64,000 nucleotides of DNA, taken from the NCBI GenBank assembly GCA_036873755.1, contig JAVTVY010018795.1, positions 1 to 64,000 of the forward strand. Reading direction: 5' to 3'. The notes under the pieces were generated by a model. The model did no database searches. It was given only the letters and a program-made list of their open reading frames with translations, and was not told the origin of the DNA. The position numbers and the translations under genes were made by a program. Position 1 is the stretch's first letter. Every line of letters starts with the position of its first letter. This DNA comes from Hanleya hanleyi. Lineage: Eukaryota > Mollusca > Polyplacophora > Lepidopleurida > Hanleyidae. Shown here in pieces: positions 10,295-24,115 of this stretch.

Positions 10295-13200
10295 TTAAGA
10301 GTTTGTAAATCGAGCATAAATAGAGCATTTTATTATCATAGTATAGGCATCAAATCCCCTATTTCATGAAGAGTTCCTTGCCCCTTTTCGTCGTTGTATT
10401 GTGGTGTCAGATGATAATGTAGACGCAAGACCTACCTTACATTAGACAGGTATTTGCATGTAAACATTTCTAAGATATATTGTACTGCTAGTGTGCCACT
10501 GTTCCAGAGGACACATCTCGTATCGACGGCAAGGCAAAACAGAAATATGCAATACCCAGTTTATATCCCGTGGTGCCGACGGATTAGACCAGACTTTCGG
10601 GTCAACTGGACAGATGATCGATTAGTCATTATCGTCTCACTGATTCAATCAAGATCTATCTCAAGGGAAGTTCATGTTGTAACACTGTGATGGGAGGTAA
10701 ATTCTGATTTCTTGTTATTCTTGAAGATTACACGCACGAACTTTAAGGACTCAAGGTCAGAGGTCACACGAATATTCGACACACCGTTAAACATCCCTTG
10801 ATGCAAATAGGATTGCTTTGAAATGTGATGATCCGGGAATTTCTACTATGTGAACTGTTTATTACTCCGATCCTTGAAAAGTATATTATTGATAACTTTC
10901 AAATGAGACCGAAATAAAAATAGTATGACACGTTTGCAGGGTTCGACATCTATCCGATTTCAGTAAGATTTTCGCTCTTTAGCCCTTCATTTTAACGGAA
11001 TTATTGTTAGCTTAACCGCAACATGAGGAATCTTTTTTTCGTTAAAATCACTCCCCTCGGGAATTAATCGTGTGGCAAAAGATCCGTAATTTTAAAATAT
11101 TTTTACCCGTTACTGGAGTCCTTATTCTGATTCAAATGAGTCTGAAACTTGCTCGCTCAAATCTGGGTTGTACTTCTACAGCTAGACCTGACCTCGATCT
11201 CTCCTTTTTTGACCCGGCGTCTCCCTCTCTTTCTACCCAGGCACAATTCTTCTGCCAATAAGTTCAACATACTCAACGTTTGAGAACCGAGTTCAGTTAT
11301 TGTTCGTATTTTCGAACGTTGTCTTTGGATTCCTTAGTAAGCTGGTGAGATTCAGATTCCTTTGTGAGATTCAGTCCGACAAACTCCATGATATGTAGCG
11401 AAATGACAACGTAAATATTATTCCCGTGCCTCCGGGATCATGCCAAGTCTAAATCAATCCACTGATAGGCTTGCAAATAACCTGTTTGGAAATCGTTCAG
11501 TCTATTAGTCGTGTCCTTTTTTCCTACTGGTTGTATTTCATCAGCATTAAGAGTTCGAATCTGACCGAACAACTCCTTCAGTTTTGCACATAAGCGAACT
11601 ACTTTTCGTATGTTCTGTTCAGACAAATAGGGAAAATAATCTCCAGATAATTCTTTTTAACGCTAGGTCAACAGAGGTACTATGCAGACTTGAAAATTAA
11701 TCGAAATGTTCGACAAACATCTATTTTACTATATATGAAGTCACTTCCGGCGATGTGCGCGCGGCCCCGAATCCAGTCCAAAAATTTGACTGGTGGCTGG
11801 GGTATTATTAGACCCCCAGCGAGGTTGCTGATCATGATGCTCCAAAGTATGATCAGTATTCTTAGTACAAACGGCTGTCATTGCTAAGCCGCTATCTAGA
11901 GAATGATGTATCGTAATCACGCTTTGATGTGAACACATAACAGTGAGGATATTGAAGTAAATGTCATTAGAAGAGATTATATGAACATCATATGATTAAA
12001 ACCAGTTCTCTAATATCCTTTCGACATTTATAAGGTTTTAAAAGTTTTTAGCATAATGCATTTGCGACTTGAAATCAATTGTCATTTCCCCATTTTTTGA
12101 TGAGTGCATAAAATTTTCACGAATTTTTAAGCGTAAGCAAAAGCTCAAATTCCCACTGTCAGGGGAACTTTCCTCGCAAGACAACCTAATCACTGTTTGT
12201 CATATTATTCTACATTTCAGACTCTAAAATTCAGGTTCCAGAAGATCTTCCGTGGAGTGACCAGTAGCCGGTCTAGGAAAATGTATGGCATTTCTCGCCG
12301 TCCTAACATTATCCCAACTAATTGCGCTGTGGTACATCGAAGACATTGTTTTCGGATTTGCCCGAACGTGCAAACCACGCTGGTAATGTAGAATATGCCG
12401 ATATTATGGAATACGTATATGTCTACGCTCATGGTATGGAAGTGTTCATTCCTCCGCTCCCTCGCTCACCCAATAGTATTATACTGTGGTAATAGTACTG
12501 GGGGTAAGAACACACCAGAAGATACCGAGAGTTAACCAGGGCTTTGCGTTAGGATTTAAAGGAAATATTTTTAGACAGAATCTATAAAAATAACACAGAC
12601 TTACTAGATTCGCATGTTTTTATTGATCCGTGTCTCATTATCTGGTCTGGTTGTTCTTTCCTCAGTTGATATTACAGGTTCTCCTATTGTACTAAATGTC
12701 TGATTTCTGGCAGTTGTCTACTCACAAATCACGCCTGACTTTCATGTTCGCAGACGCAATTTCAATTATTTAAGGCGTTAATCGAAAAGATCGATTCTGT
12801 GAACGAATAACCCACTATCCGCTTAACCATTACAGATGGTTTTCTTTGGTGTTCTGATCTGCCTACATCAGATCGTCTGTAAGAAAAAAACATTGAGCTT
12901 TTACCATGCTTGTGTTCGATCGTCAGTCACAGAGTATGGGTGGAAATTACAACATCGCACCAAGAGAATAATTGCCTTCCTCGAAGTCCCTTGAAGCGTA
13001 AATTCCTCCTTCCTAGGATACTTTGAATGTTTGAGAAATAAGATTGTTGGATTTTTTATATACAACATTGGAAATCTATAATCTGTTAACTGGAAGGAGG
13101 GTGCGAGTGTCTTAACGACGTGACAGGCGACCATAAAATTGTAAAGGAGCGGTATGTGCTGTTAATGTTGACAAACATATCCGAAGTGAAGTTTTATAAA

Positions 13201-13588
13201 TTTTGTGAGATTGGATTGAAATTGGATGCAAAAAAAACATTTCTTGCAGGTTCAGTTACTCCCAGTTCCAAAATAAAACTACATATATCCGTTCGTTTTC
13301 CGTCAATTACATTTTAACCTAAAAAGCAGTGAGTTTTCTTTCTAAACAACATGTTATTCAGGCTCTATTACACATACCATTAGGCCTGAAAAAGTAATTG
13401 GTGTTTTGATATTATTGTAACATTGAGTCTAATGGGAAAGTAGGTTACGTATATCGTTATAGCAACCTAGAACTTCGGGCCGACAACTGCTTCCCGGTCA
13501 ACAATGGTTTATGCCAGTACAAAATATTTTACTCATCGATTCCGTCGCTCATCACCTTCTCGGATTTTAAATTCTCTTGGAGTTTGGG
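9727..13588 (+). repeat. 3862-bp tandem duplication, unit 1
   Basis: Every landmark recurs exactly 3862 bases later without net indels. The few differences seen by eye are 9842 T versus G, near 10074, and near 13445. The left boundary lies in the G-run of the MITE, and the right boundary is ATTCTCTTGGAGTTTGG joined to GGGGGTAAATGG. Apart from the MITE, the unit is a member of the older left-array family (compare 18200-21800). No coding region was recognised; the small frames at 10454, 11070, 11438, 11690, 12197, 12217, 12901 and 13120 are unremarkable. Confidence 0.95.
11810..11965 (-). repeat. Old Penelope-like 3'-end relic inside unit 1
   Basis: CTGATCATGATG..., TGATCAGTATTCTTAGTAC, TATCTAGAGAATGATGTATC, AATCACGCTTTGATGTGA and GAGGATATTGAAGTA follow the same order as in the Penelope-like 3' region at 1040-1215, with more substitutions. 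The hairpin at about 11905-11935 is degraded. The same relic recurs at 15672-15827. Confidence 0.55.
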
Positions 13589-14156
13589 GGGGTAAATGGC
13601 CTCCTACCTAACTTACTGCGCTATCTTCGAAACGGCAAAAAATGGCGAGCTCAAACTCCGCACTTTATTATTTATCATATTGGGGTCATTTTGAGCCTAT
13701 TAGCATAACCCCTGATCAGAGGATCATGGGTAAATTCACGATGACGGTCGCGTTGGGTACCAGAAAAGTGATGTTTTCGTCATATTTCTTCAAAATTTCT
13801 GCTTTTCCGCGATGAAAAGTGGGAAAAACTACTTTTTCACATCACATTAATATTTACTTATTTATCAGGCAGATATTTTTTGCGGAACAATTGCATAAAT
13901 GAAAAATACGGAAAATCTGACCGAAAAATCGCCCCAAAAATGTCGTTTTTGAAAATGACGTCATTGTGAAGTCACCAAAGCGGCCATCTTGGATTGTTTA
14001 CATTTTCTGGTAGAGCTTGACCCAAGGTTATAGTGTGGTAAGTTCAGCCCCCTATCTCAAGGGGTAAGAAAAATAATTAGGGAGGCCATTTCCCCCTACG
14101 CCCCCCCCCCCGCCTCCAGGCCTACACAGGCCCCAAAATGCCCAGGCCAGATAGGG
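13589..14156. mobile_element. piggyBac-type MITE, duplicated copy lacking left terminus
   Basis: Duplicate of 9727-10294 including the right inverted repeat and TTAA. The left TTAA and first about 20 bases are missing because the tandem-duplication breakpoint lies inside the element. Confidence 0.85.
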
Positions 14157-17100
14157 TTAAGAGTTTGTAAATCGAGCATAAATAGAGCATTTTATTATCA
14201 TAGTATAGGCATCAAATCCCCTATTTCATGAAGAGTTCCTTGCCCCTTTTCGTCGTTGTATTGTGGTGTCAGATGATAATGTAGACGCAAGACCTACCTT
14301 ACATTAGACAGGTATTTGCATGTAAACATTTCTAAGATATATTGTACTGCTAGTGTGCCACTGTTCCAGAGGACACATCTCGTATCGACGGCAAGGCAAA
14401 ACAGAAATATGCAATACCCAGTTTATATCCCGTGGTGCCGACGGATTAGACCAGACTTTCGGGTCAACTGGACAGATGATCGATTAGTCATTATCGTCTC
14501 ACTGATTCAATCAAGATCTATCTCAAGGGAAGTTCATGTTGTAACACTGTGATGGGAGGTAAATTCTGATTTCTTGTTATTCTTGAAGATTACACGCACG
14601 AACTTTAAGGACTCAAGGTCAGAGGTCACACGAATATTCGACACACCGTTAAACATCCCTTGATGCAAATAGGATTGCTTTGAAATGTGATGATCCGGGA
14701 ATTTCTACTATGTGAACTGTTTATTACTCCGATCCTTGAAAAGTATATTATTGATAACTTTCAAATGAGACCGAAATAAAAATAGTATGACACGTTTGCA
14801 GGGTTCGACATCTATCCGATTTCAGTAAGATTTTCGCTCTTTAGCCCTTCATTTTAACGGAATTATTGTTAGCTTAACCGCAACATGAGGAATCTTTTTT
14901 TCGTTAAAATCACTCCCCTCGGGAATTAATCGTGTGGCAAAAGATCCGTAATTTTAAAATATTTTTACCCGTTACTGGAGTCCTTATTCTGATTCAAATG
15001 AGTCTGAAACTTGCTCGCTCAAATCTGGGTTGTACTTCTACAGCTAGACCTGACCTCGATCTCTCCTTTTTTGACCCGGCGTCTCCCTCTCTTTCTACCC
15101 AGGCACAATTCTTCTGCCAATAAGTTCAACATACTCAACGTTTGAGAACCGAGTTCAGTTATTGTTCGTATTTTCGAACGTTGTCTTTGGATTCCTTAGT
15201 AAGCTGGTGAGATTCAGATTCCTTTGTGAGATTCAGTCCGACAAACTCCATGATATGTAGCGAAATGACAACGTAAATATTATTCCCGTGCCTCCGGGAT
15301 CATGCCAAGTCTAAATCAATCCACTGATAGGCTTGCAAATAACCTGTTTGGAAATCGTTCAGTCTATTAGTCGTGTCCTTTTTTCCTACTGGTTGTATTT
15401 CATCAGCATTAAGAGTTCGAATCTGACCGAACAACTCCTTCAGTTTTGCACATAAGCGAACTACTTTTCGTATGTTCTGTTCAGACAAATAGGGAAAATA
15501 ATCTCCAGATAATTCTTTTTAACGCTAGGTCAACAGAGGTACTATGCAGACTTGAAAATTAATCGAAATGTTCGACAAACATCTATTTTACTATATATGA
15601 AGTCACTTCCGGCGATGTGCGCGCGGCCCCGAATCCAGTCCAAAAATTTGACTGGTGGCTGGGGTATTATTAGACCCCCAGCGAGGTTGCTGATCATGAT
15701 GCTCCAAAGTATGATCAGTATTCTTAGTACAAACGGCTGTCATTGCTAAGCCGCTATCTAGAGAATGATGTATCGTAATCACGCTTTGATGTGAACACAT
15801 AACAGTGAGGATATTGAAGTAAATGTCATTAGAAGAGATTATATGAACATCATATGATTAAAACCAGTTCTCTAATATCCTTTCGACATTTATAAGGTTT
15901 TAAAAGTTTTTAGCATAATGCATTTGCGACTTGAAATCAATTGTCATTTCCCCATTTTTTGATGAGTGCATAAAATTTTCACGAATTTTTAAGCGTAAGC
16001 AAAAGCTCAAATTCCCACTGTCAGGGGAACTTTCCTCGCAAGACAACCTAATCACTGTTTGTCATATTATTCTACATTTCAGACTCTAAAATTCAGGTTC
16101 CAGAAGATCTTCCGTGGAGTGACCAGTAGCCGGTCTAGGAAAATGTATGGCATTTCTCGCCGTCCTAACATTATCCCAACTAATTGCGCTGTGGTACATC
16201 GAAGACATTGTTTTCGGATTTGCCCGAACGTGCAAACCACGCTGGTAATGTAGAATATGCCGATATTATGGAATACGTATATGTCTACGCTCATGGTATG
16301 GAAGTGTTCATTCCTCCGCTCCCTCGCTCACCCAATAGTATTATACTGTGGTAATAGTACTGGGGGTAAGAACACACCAGAAGATACCGAGAGTTAACCA
16401 GGGCTTTGCGTTAGGATTTAAAGGAAATATTTTTAGACAGAATCTATAAAAATAACACAGACTTACTAGATTCGCATGTTTTTATTGATCCGTGTCTCAT
16501 TATCTGGTCTGGTTGTTCTTTCCTCAGTTGATATTACAGGTTCTCCTATTGTACTAAATGTCTGATTTCTGGCAGTTGTCTACTCACAAATCACGCCTGA
16601 CTTTCATGTTCGCAGACGCAATTTCAATTATTTAAGGCGTTAATCGAAAAGATCGATTCTGTGAACGAATAACCCACTATCCGCTTAACCATTACAGATG
16701 GTTTTCTTTGGTGTTCTGATCTGCCTACATCAGATCGTCTGTAAGAAAAAAACATTGAGCTTTTACCATGCTTGTGTTCGATCGTCAGTCACAGAGTATG
16801 GGTGGAAATTACAACATCGCACCAAGAGAATAATTGCCTTCCTCGAAGTCCCTTGAAGCGTAAATTCCTCCTTCCTAGGATACTTTGAATGTTTGAGAAA
16901 TAAGATTGTTGGATTTTTTATATACAACATTGGAAATCTATAATCTGTTAACTGGAAGGAGGGTGCGAGTGTCTTAACGACGTGACAGGCGACCATAAAA
17001 TTGTAAAGGAGCGGTATGTGCTGTTAATGTTGACAAACATATCCGAAGTGAAGTTTTATAAATTTTGTGAGATTGGATTGAAATTGGATGCAAAAAAAAC

Positions 17101-17450
17101 ATTTCTTGCAGGTTCAGTTACTCCCAGTTCCAAAATAAAACTACATATATCCGTTCGTTTTCCGTCAATTACATTTTAACCTAAAAAGCAGTGAGTTTTC
17201 TTTCTAAACAACATGTTATTCAGGCTCTATTACACATACCATTAGGCCTGAAAAAGTAATTGGTGTTTTGATATTATTGTAACATTGAGTCTAATGGGAA
17301 AGTAAGTTACGTATATCGTTATAGCAACCTAGAACTTCGGGCCGACAACTGCTTCCCGGTCAACAATGGTTTATGCCAGTACAAAATATTTTACTCATCG
17401 ATTCCGTCGCTCATCACCTTCTCGGATTTTAAATTCTCTTGGAGTTTGGC
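13589..17450 (+). repeat. 3862-bp tandem duplication, unit 2
   Basis: Near-identical copy of 9727-13588. It lacks the MITE's outer left terminus because the junction falls in the poly-G tract: unit 1 ends AGTTTGG and continues into GGGGGGTAAATGG. Downstream, AGTTTGGCTGAAATTG at 17441-17460 is the original flank. It contains the MITE remainder (13589-14156) and the second Penelope-like relic (15672-15827). Confidence 0.95.
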
Positions 17451-19429
17451 TGAAATTGTCTGAACGGATTCAAGTATAATGCTGGGATGCATACGATATG
17501 GTCGGTTAAGCATCTGGCAGCGACGGAAAATATTCATGTTTTGCAAAGCTAAAGCACAATACTGGTCCCTGATTCTTATTTTGTTCCCAGCAGCAAGGAC
17601 GAAGTTTTACACAGTCGACTTAGTGCTATATTTACTCAAAACCAATTGTCGGGATGTTTAAGTGAAACCCATTCCTCTTGCTCATTATTCATATAATTCT
17701 GGGTGTATAAATGAGGATATCGGTAGAAATTATAAACTTCCCCTTCGAGATCAAGAGTAATGCCTTTACTCCTGTCTATCAATTTACAGTCCCTTCCATG
17801 TCATGTTATAGGCCAATGTGGACTCAACTAATGTAGACTTCAAGAGATTCTCGCAAACCCATTAATATTATTACTCAAATATCTGTTAAATAATTTTCCT
17901 TGCATGAACTTCTGGAAATATAAGTGTGAAAACACAATTCTCTCGATCTGTGTATCAGTTACAAAGGTTTACCATGTAGCTTTGTCATATTTGAGAATAG
18001 GCAGACAGCAATTTGAAGGATGTCTGGCGAAATGTGAATGAATAGAACTCAGTGGGGTGCTTGAATCAGTCGCAATGTCTCTGTCCCAAGCAATAGATTT
18101 TCATTGTTCACATCAGTGACCAAATTGTTTCTCGATGAGCCTATTTCTCTTGCATAATAGCATGTCTGGGGGTTTGAGATAAGCAGTGACAGATACACCA
18201 TCCGTCCCCTCATACATGAAGAGCAATTTCGTATCCCTTTTCATCGATTTACAATGGGTTTAATGTAAATGTTAGAGGCTTATGTTGAATCAACACCTCC
18301 GTTGCATTAGCGGGGATTGCATGTCGCCACGTCTAATGTAAATTAGGGAGGCATCCATCCAGAAGTCTCACCTGGCATCGACATGAAAGGATTCATATTC
18401 TGTAAAAACTTATATCACTGCGTTTGACAGATCATCGATCAGTTGCTGGTCGTTATCATCTGACTGATTTGTGCAAGGTCAGTCCGAAGAAAAATCTATT
18501 CTATAGACATGTGGAGTTAAGTAAAGATCGCACGCATCGGTCATGAGCTATTTCCAATGAGGCTGGAAACACAGTATAATTCCACTCTTTAAAAACCTGA
18601 TTGCGTGTCTACTACTATCAGTTTATTTAACAATGAATTTCTCATTTCCGTTCTTCAGCTCTCTCCGCAGGTCAGGTGACTTATTATTTTAAAGGGAAAC
18701 GTTTAATACGCCATACTATTTTGCACCAAACAACTGCTGTCCCTTTAGCCAGGGTAACGTGCAGTCAGATGGCATTGGACGTGACAAATCGCATCCAGAG
18801 TGATCAAATAACCGTCTTCCAGACTGGATGTCAGATAATATTTCTTTCTCTTCATACGATTTATAGTATGTGGGCATTATCAATGAATGTTGCATGATAT
18901 GAATGTCCATTTCCGACCTACGGAATTCGCTAGGACAATGGGAAGATGGTTGATACAATGTAGACTGTTTACTCAAGCAAAACGGTCATGGCAGGTGATA
19001 ATAATCGGGATAATTACAAATCTGTCTGAGCAAATATAATGGTGTGAATAAGTGACGTCTTTAAAGGGTAGCCAGTATTATGACGCATGTGCATATGTTT
19101 ATATGGCAAAAACTAGGACCAGAGTTGCGAACGAAAAGCAATGTGTTACCTGTAGTCTGAATAATATTTGCAATGCAGACTATTAAAGCAGGTAAATCGA
19201 TGACATGGATTTAATATTAATATGTCAAATAAGCCTTTTGCGTTTTCATCTTATCTGCTAATGGCGCATCGCCTACTCAAAAATATCAATGGCCTCCACT
19301 TCAGACTCATGTGCCAGACAATTTTGGCTAAATACGTAGATTGAAACATCTTTGTGAGGTATGGACTGTTTGGTTGCCAGTAAACATCTGAGGATATTAG
19401 TCTTGCAACAAGACCCAACATATTCAGTG

Positions 19430-19525
19430 GTACATGTATTTCCTTACCCATCATACTGTAATGTCCTTTGGATTATTACCTACGTCCCTCCCTTCGGTAC
19501 CTTACATTTTATTCAGAAACGCGCC
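19430..19525 (+). pseudogene. LINE ORF2 scrap
   Basis: Within the frame 19361-19654 the stretch FPYPSYCNVLWIITYVP...LHFIQKRALI matches the conserved segment between RT and C-terminus in Jockey/CR1-like LINEs (Y--YCN-iW---y---L---QKraIR). Only about 30 codons are convincing. Confidence 0.45.
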
Positions 19526-19621
19526 TTAATCCTATCTCACCTGGAAAACTCCCCCTCAACCCTTCCTAATGATATTTTCTCTTGGGCAGAGAACATAAAG
19601 AGCAAATTCTTAGCTTGTAGC

Positions 19622-19998
19622 TTATCACATTGGGCCTATTTGCATAACCCCTGAACAGAGGGTAATTAATGGGTTCTAATTCTAAATACCGGGCATGAGG
19701 GGCACCAAATAAAGTGATACTTTTGTTTCTTCAGATGTTTTGCATTTCTGCTGGTAAAAGAGGGAAAACTGCACCAACAAAAACTCGAACAATCGGACTG
19801 AAAATGTTTTTTTTAAGGCGTCAATGTGACGACACCAATGTAGCCATCTTGGATTTGTTCAGATATTTTCTAGAGGAGGTTGAAACCAGAGTATAGTATT
19901 GTTAGGTTTAGGTCCCTCGTTTCGGGGATAGCGAAATATTTAGGGGCAGAGAAACAGCTCTCACCCTATACCAACAAATCTCCCAGAGTTAAGGGTAA
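19622..19998. mobile_element. Old piggyBac-type MITE relic
   Basis: CACATTGGGCCTATTTGCAT, AACCCCTGAACAGAGG, the AACTGCACC..AATCGGACTGAAAA stretch, GCGTCAATGTGACG and TAGCCATCTTGGATTTG follow the landmark order of 9800-10190, with many substitutions. The right end (ACCCTATACC...GTTAAGGG) is poorly preserved. Confidence 0.55.
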
Positions 19999-20416
19999 CA
20001 AATTCTTCAAAAAATCCAAACCACAATTCAGTGATTTGAAATTCATTGTGCTGTGTGGGACGTCGTATCAGCTCGCTTTCCTCGAGTCCTATTGCCGTAT
20101 TCATCAAGCCCGCAGGAAGAAGGCGGCACGGCGATCGGACCTCGAAGAACTAGAGTTCCTGCGACGTCCCTGAACACACAACCTCATGATTACCTATCTG
20201 TCATATACCTTCACAAATATGTTTGTTTTAGGTCATATTTAGCGGTATTATCTTCGGAACTATGCCGCGTCTTGCAATAATCAAATTCAGAGTAGTGAGT
20301 AGGTCTTGCTTCATACCACGGTGGATATCTGCACAGCAGAACGATTGACAGGAGGCTTAAAACGACAAATGTCATTTTTGATTAGGCCAAAATAACTGTA
20401 CTGGATTAATGATTCT

Positions 20417-20445
20417 GTAATAATAATAATAATAATAATAATAAT
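20417..20445 (+). repeat. (AAT)n microsatellite
   Basis: Nine trinucleotide units. Confidence 0.95.
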
Positions 20446-22833
20446 GCTTGTACAGAATGTGAGTACATTCACTTCACGAATTACCAATCGAAATTTCCGC
20501 TAATCCCTCGGACAACTTCTTAGCGTTTCATAAGCCTTTTGTTGCCAACGTTTGCAGAAACAATAGTATAGATTGTCACTGCTTGGGAAACATTTTTCCG
20601 ACAACCTAAACACTGTGTGTATATTATTCTAAATTTCTGGCCATACAAATCCAGGTTCCAGAAAATCTCTCGGGAATTGGCCCCGAACAAGACTCTATGG
20701 AAATCGTGTTCCATTGTTCGTCCTATGTATCATTATCCAATAGTATTGCACCAGCTGCACACTGTGGTAGCAGGGAAAGTATCGACAGTTGATCGGGGAT
20801 TGTGTTGCGATTTAAATGCTCATAATCCATATACATGTAACTAGCACGGATGTACGAATATTTGTATTGATCCATGTCTCATAATGTGACCTGTTTGTGT
20901 GTTACACAGTTGCTATTACAAGTTCTCCCTAAACCTGCGATTTCTGGCAGTTCGATTACTCAAAAAACACGGCTGACATTCATGTTCGCACAATTCATTC
21001 CAATTATTTAGGTGTCATTCGAAAAGATCGATTCGGTGACCGAATAGACTAATATCCGCTTAAGCATAGCAAATGGTTTCCTTTGATGTTTTTCTCTTCT
21101 AATCTCCTCCATATCGACTGTTACAAAATCCTTGAACCTGGTAAACTGTGTTTCTATGAGTCAGTCACAAAGTATGGGTGCAAATTGTAATCTCTTATTG
21201 AGAAATAGCTACATGTATTTCTTTTAAATCTCCAGCAGCACAATTTCCTCCGTCTTGATGTGGGATACTACTGCTTCTAATGTTTGGAAAATATGACTTA
21301 ATTACAGTATAGACTGATTTCCGACTACTGAATCTCTCTCTAACCCTAATCCTGCCATGACGGTCATCAAATTGTAGAAGAGGAATATGTGCGGTTTATG
21401 CGGTCGCCTGCCAAAAAAAGGACGGAAAATTATTTGGATTATGTGAGATTGAATTGGAACTGGACGGCGTGGACGATCGTTGACGCAGAGACCAGTCCCG
21501 CAATAAAGTCACTTGTAATCGTTCGCATTTTGCGAATTACAATGTAATGTCGAAAAAAAAACGGCGAATTCTCTTTCTCAACAAACTAGATTGTTCCGGT
21601 CCTGTGACACATTTAGTTAGACCCGAGAGCGGATTTTGTGTTTTGACATTGTGGTACCATTGAGTCCAACGGGATGTGTCTCTTACTTTAGGTATAAAGA
21701 TGTGTATATTGTTACATCCCTCAACAAGCTTGAACCGACCACTTCTTGGCTGTGAACAATGTTGTATAGCAATATGATATTTCTCACTCAGTCATTCGGT
21801 ATAAATAAACTGTATAGCACGTCACAATATTAGAACATGGCTTATGTATTTGGGCCCATCAGCATATATCATATCTCCGGAGAGACAATTCAATCTGTAT
21901 TTTGTATATGGTGATATTTCAATGGTGAACGTTACGTCCCTGAGGCTTCCCCTCTGTACAAATTTGCGACTTGTGAAAATGATGGAAAATGCAGCGCTTG
22001 GTCGGCGTTGAACCTCACAGGTATTTTTTTTTCTTAAGACGAGCTTGCATTCTATAAATACTCCCTCGTTTGGGCCGTTTTTATCTATCTGGCGGTCACC
22101 GTTTTCCGCCTCTCTATTAATGTTGCGTTTAATTGTTCGATTCTTAAGATATGTGGATTATTTCCTTGTTTTCTTCCAGTTTCTATTCTGTCAAGATACA
22201 CACGTGAACAAGATATTTTCCGCTTAAAATCCACACATGGACATACCCGACAAATGATAATATATATTGACTTAATTGTATCCAATATCACAAGGACCGA
22301 TAATGATTCTCGAGTAATAGGACCGGTATTGTCGTGATAGGGCCGGTATTCCCGTATCATGTAGATTTTTTTCTATAGCCCCCAGACACGAACGTCGAAT
22401 ACATCACAAAAGCGATCAACTATTTTTATGACATATAGGGAAGACAACATAGATTCATCACCTGGTAGATCATCTCTTGTATGTTATCCTCCTTCATTAT
22501 ATACTACGCGATGAGATGGTGAATAGTATGTTGAATACAGGTGATATTTTTACTTCAGTGATTATGTCAAATGTATCATCACTGTGATGATATGAGAAAT
22601 GACGTCACAAGCAGTGAAGATATCAATATTAGCGCACAAATACATATAGAAATGGTCACAGTGATAAGGCATTTGACGCAAGCTGCACAAGAGTTATGCG
22701 CCAACGAAAAACATGCCAAATATTTGGGAAGGATTCATGTATTATTTAGATAAGATAAAAATAGGCATAAAATAACTAAGAGATAATGAGAATTTCGATA
22801 ATGGGACCCATCGTCACGTGCATCGACACACGA

Positions 22834-22893
22834 ACAGAGCGACAGTGTGGCAGAGCAGACACGGACAGAGCGACAGTGTGGCAGAGCAGACTG
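22834..22893 (+). repeat. 31-bp direct repeat, two units
   Basis: ACAGAGCGACAGTGTGGCAG... starts at 22834 and again at 22865, almost identical. It lies within a 75-codon frame (22818-23045) of unknown meaning. Confidence 0.85.
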
Positions 22894-24103
22894 CAACACA
22901 AACTAGCCTAAACGTAGCGCGCAAACAGAAAAAATGCCATCAGTCGGAGGCTCAATTTGGGGTCATATCTCGAATATGTCACAGAAAAGTTGATGAGAAA
23001 ACATGGAAAACAACCTTATTCAACGATATTGACCCTTGTCAATGAGAATTCGTTCAGAATCGGCCAATATTGCACGGATAATTGCGTACGACACACTCAG
23101 CAACAACCAATTGGATGCCATCAATACTAAAACGCAGGATACTTGAATGAAAGAAATTCGCTTGCAGTCGTAGCACGCGCGATTTTGTTGGCAACAAAGT
23201 AGTACGTAAGCGACGTCAGTCTCAGGGTGAGGATAATTAATGATTCAGTGTACCTTCAGTCGAAAAGTCCTACACAATCTGAATTATTTTAATATTTTCA
23301 AACATCCAGAATAAACTAGTACCACAAATTTACATAATACCATAAATATTTCATATTGTGGGGGTGAACAAATTGGCATTTTCACTCGTGAATTCGCCAC
23401 ACGTCACAATACCAATTTTCTCACCCCACTCGGCTGAAAGTAACAGAATATACGCAATATTATTGCACACACAAAATAGCATAGTTGACGTCCAACGATT
23501 GATGTGTCCAGATTGTTTCTCGAGAACTCCTTTCTCTTGTATAAAAGTATGTCTGGAGATGAGAGATAAACAGTGATGGATACTCCAGTCTATCGTTAAT
23601 ACTACCGTGCCCCTTCTCGTTGATTTATTGTGATGTTAGACGCTAACGTAGACTCAACACCTCCGTTACATTAACCGGGATTTGCATGTTAACACTTCTA
23701 AGATATATTAGTCTGTTACCATGGCAATGATACAGAAGTCTCACCCGATATCGAAAGGATCCAGACTTGGTAAAACTGAATTGTACTATGCATATCATAT
23801 CCTTTCGTGTCAACAGTTTAACCGGAATTCTTGGTCGAATGGACCGGTGCTCGATCAGTGGCTATTCATTATCATCTGAACGATTTGTTCAAGATCGGTC
23901 CGAAGGGTAGTCTATGATGTAGAACGGTGATGGGTAGAACCATGGGTTTCTTATTATTTCTTCAAGATCGCACGCATCAGCCCGAACTATACTTCCAGTA
24001 AGCCTGGAATAACAGCAACACGGTATATTCCCGGTCTTTCAAATCCTGCTTGTGTTTCTTCTACTACCAGTTGATTCGGCTTATCCCTTTCCTATTTTCT
24101 TTC

Positions 24104-24115
24104 TCAAGACATGTG
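24104..24115. repeat. Target-site duplication, left, of tRNA SINE
   Basis: TCAAGACATGTG here and TCAGGACATGTG at 24353-24364 differ at one base. The paralogous unit at 18660-18680 lacks the SINE, giving an empty-site comparison. Confidence 0.8.

Larger units (their letters stand above)
17451..21800. repeat. Diverged array unit
   Basis: Clear but old similarity to units 1 and 2. 20605-20780 matches 12205-12345 (CAGGTTCCAGAA, CCAATAGT, GTGGTA). 20860-21080 matches 12610-12860 (TTGATCC-TGTCTCAT, GATTTCTGGCAGTT, CAATTATTTA, GAAAAGATCGATTC, ATATCCGCTTAA). 21160-21790 matches 12900-13530. An (AAT)n run lies at 20417-20445. The unit contains a LINE scrap (19430-19520) and an old MITE relic (19622-19998). 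No host gene was recognised. Confidence 0.7.
21800..24115. repeat. Further diverged array unit with unrecognised parts
   Basis: 22395-22480 matches about 140-250. 23490-23780 matches 500-700 and 10380-10520 (CCAGATTGTTTCTCG, GTAGACTCAACACCTCCGTTACATTA, ATTTGCATGTTAACA, TTCTAAGATATAT). The stretch 21800-22360 and the frames at 22045, 22571 and 23358 show nothing recognisable. Confidence 0.55.

Noticed and set aside
10454..13317. Small frames duplicated exactly at 14316-17179 as conserved genes
   Set aside because: They are identical only because the whole 3862-bp segment is duplicated; the older unit at 17690-21800 does not preserve them.
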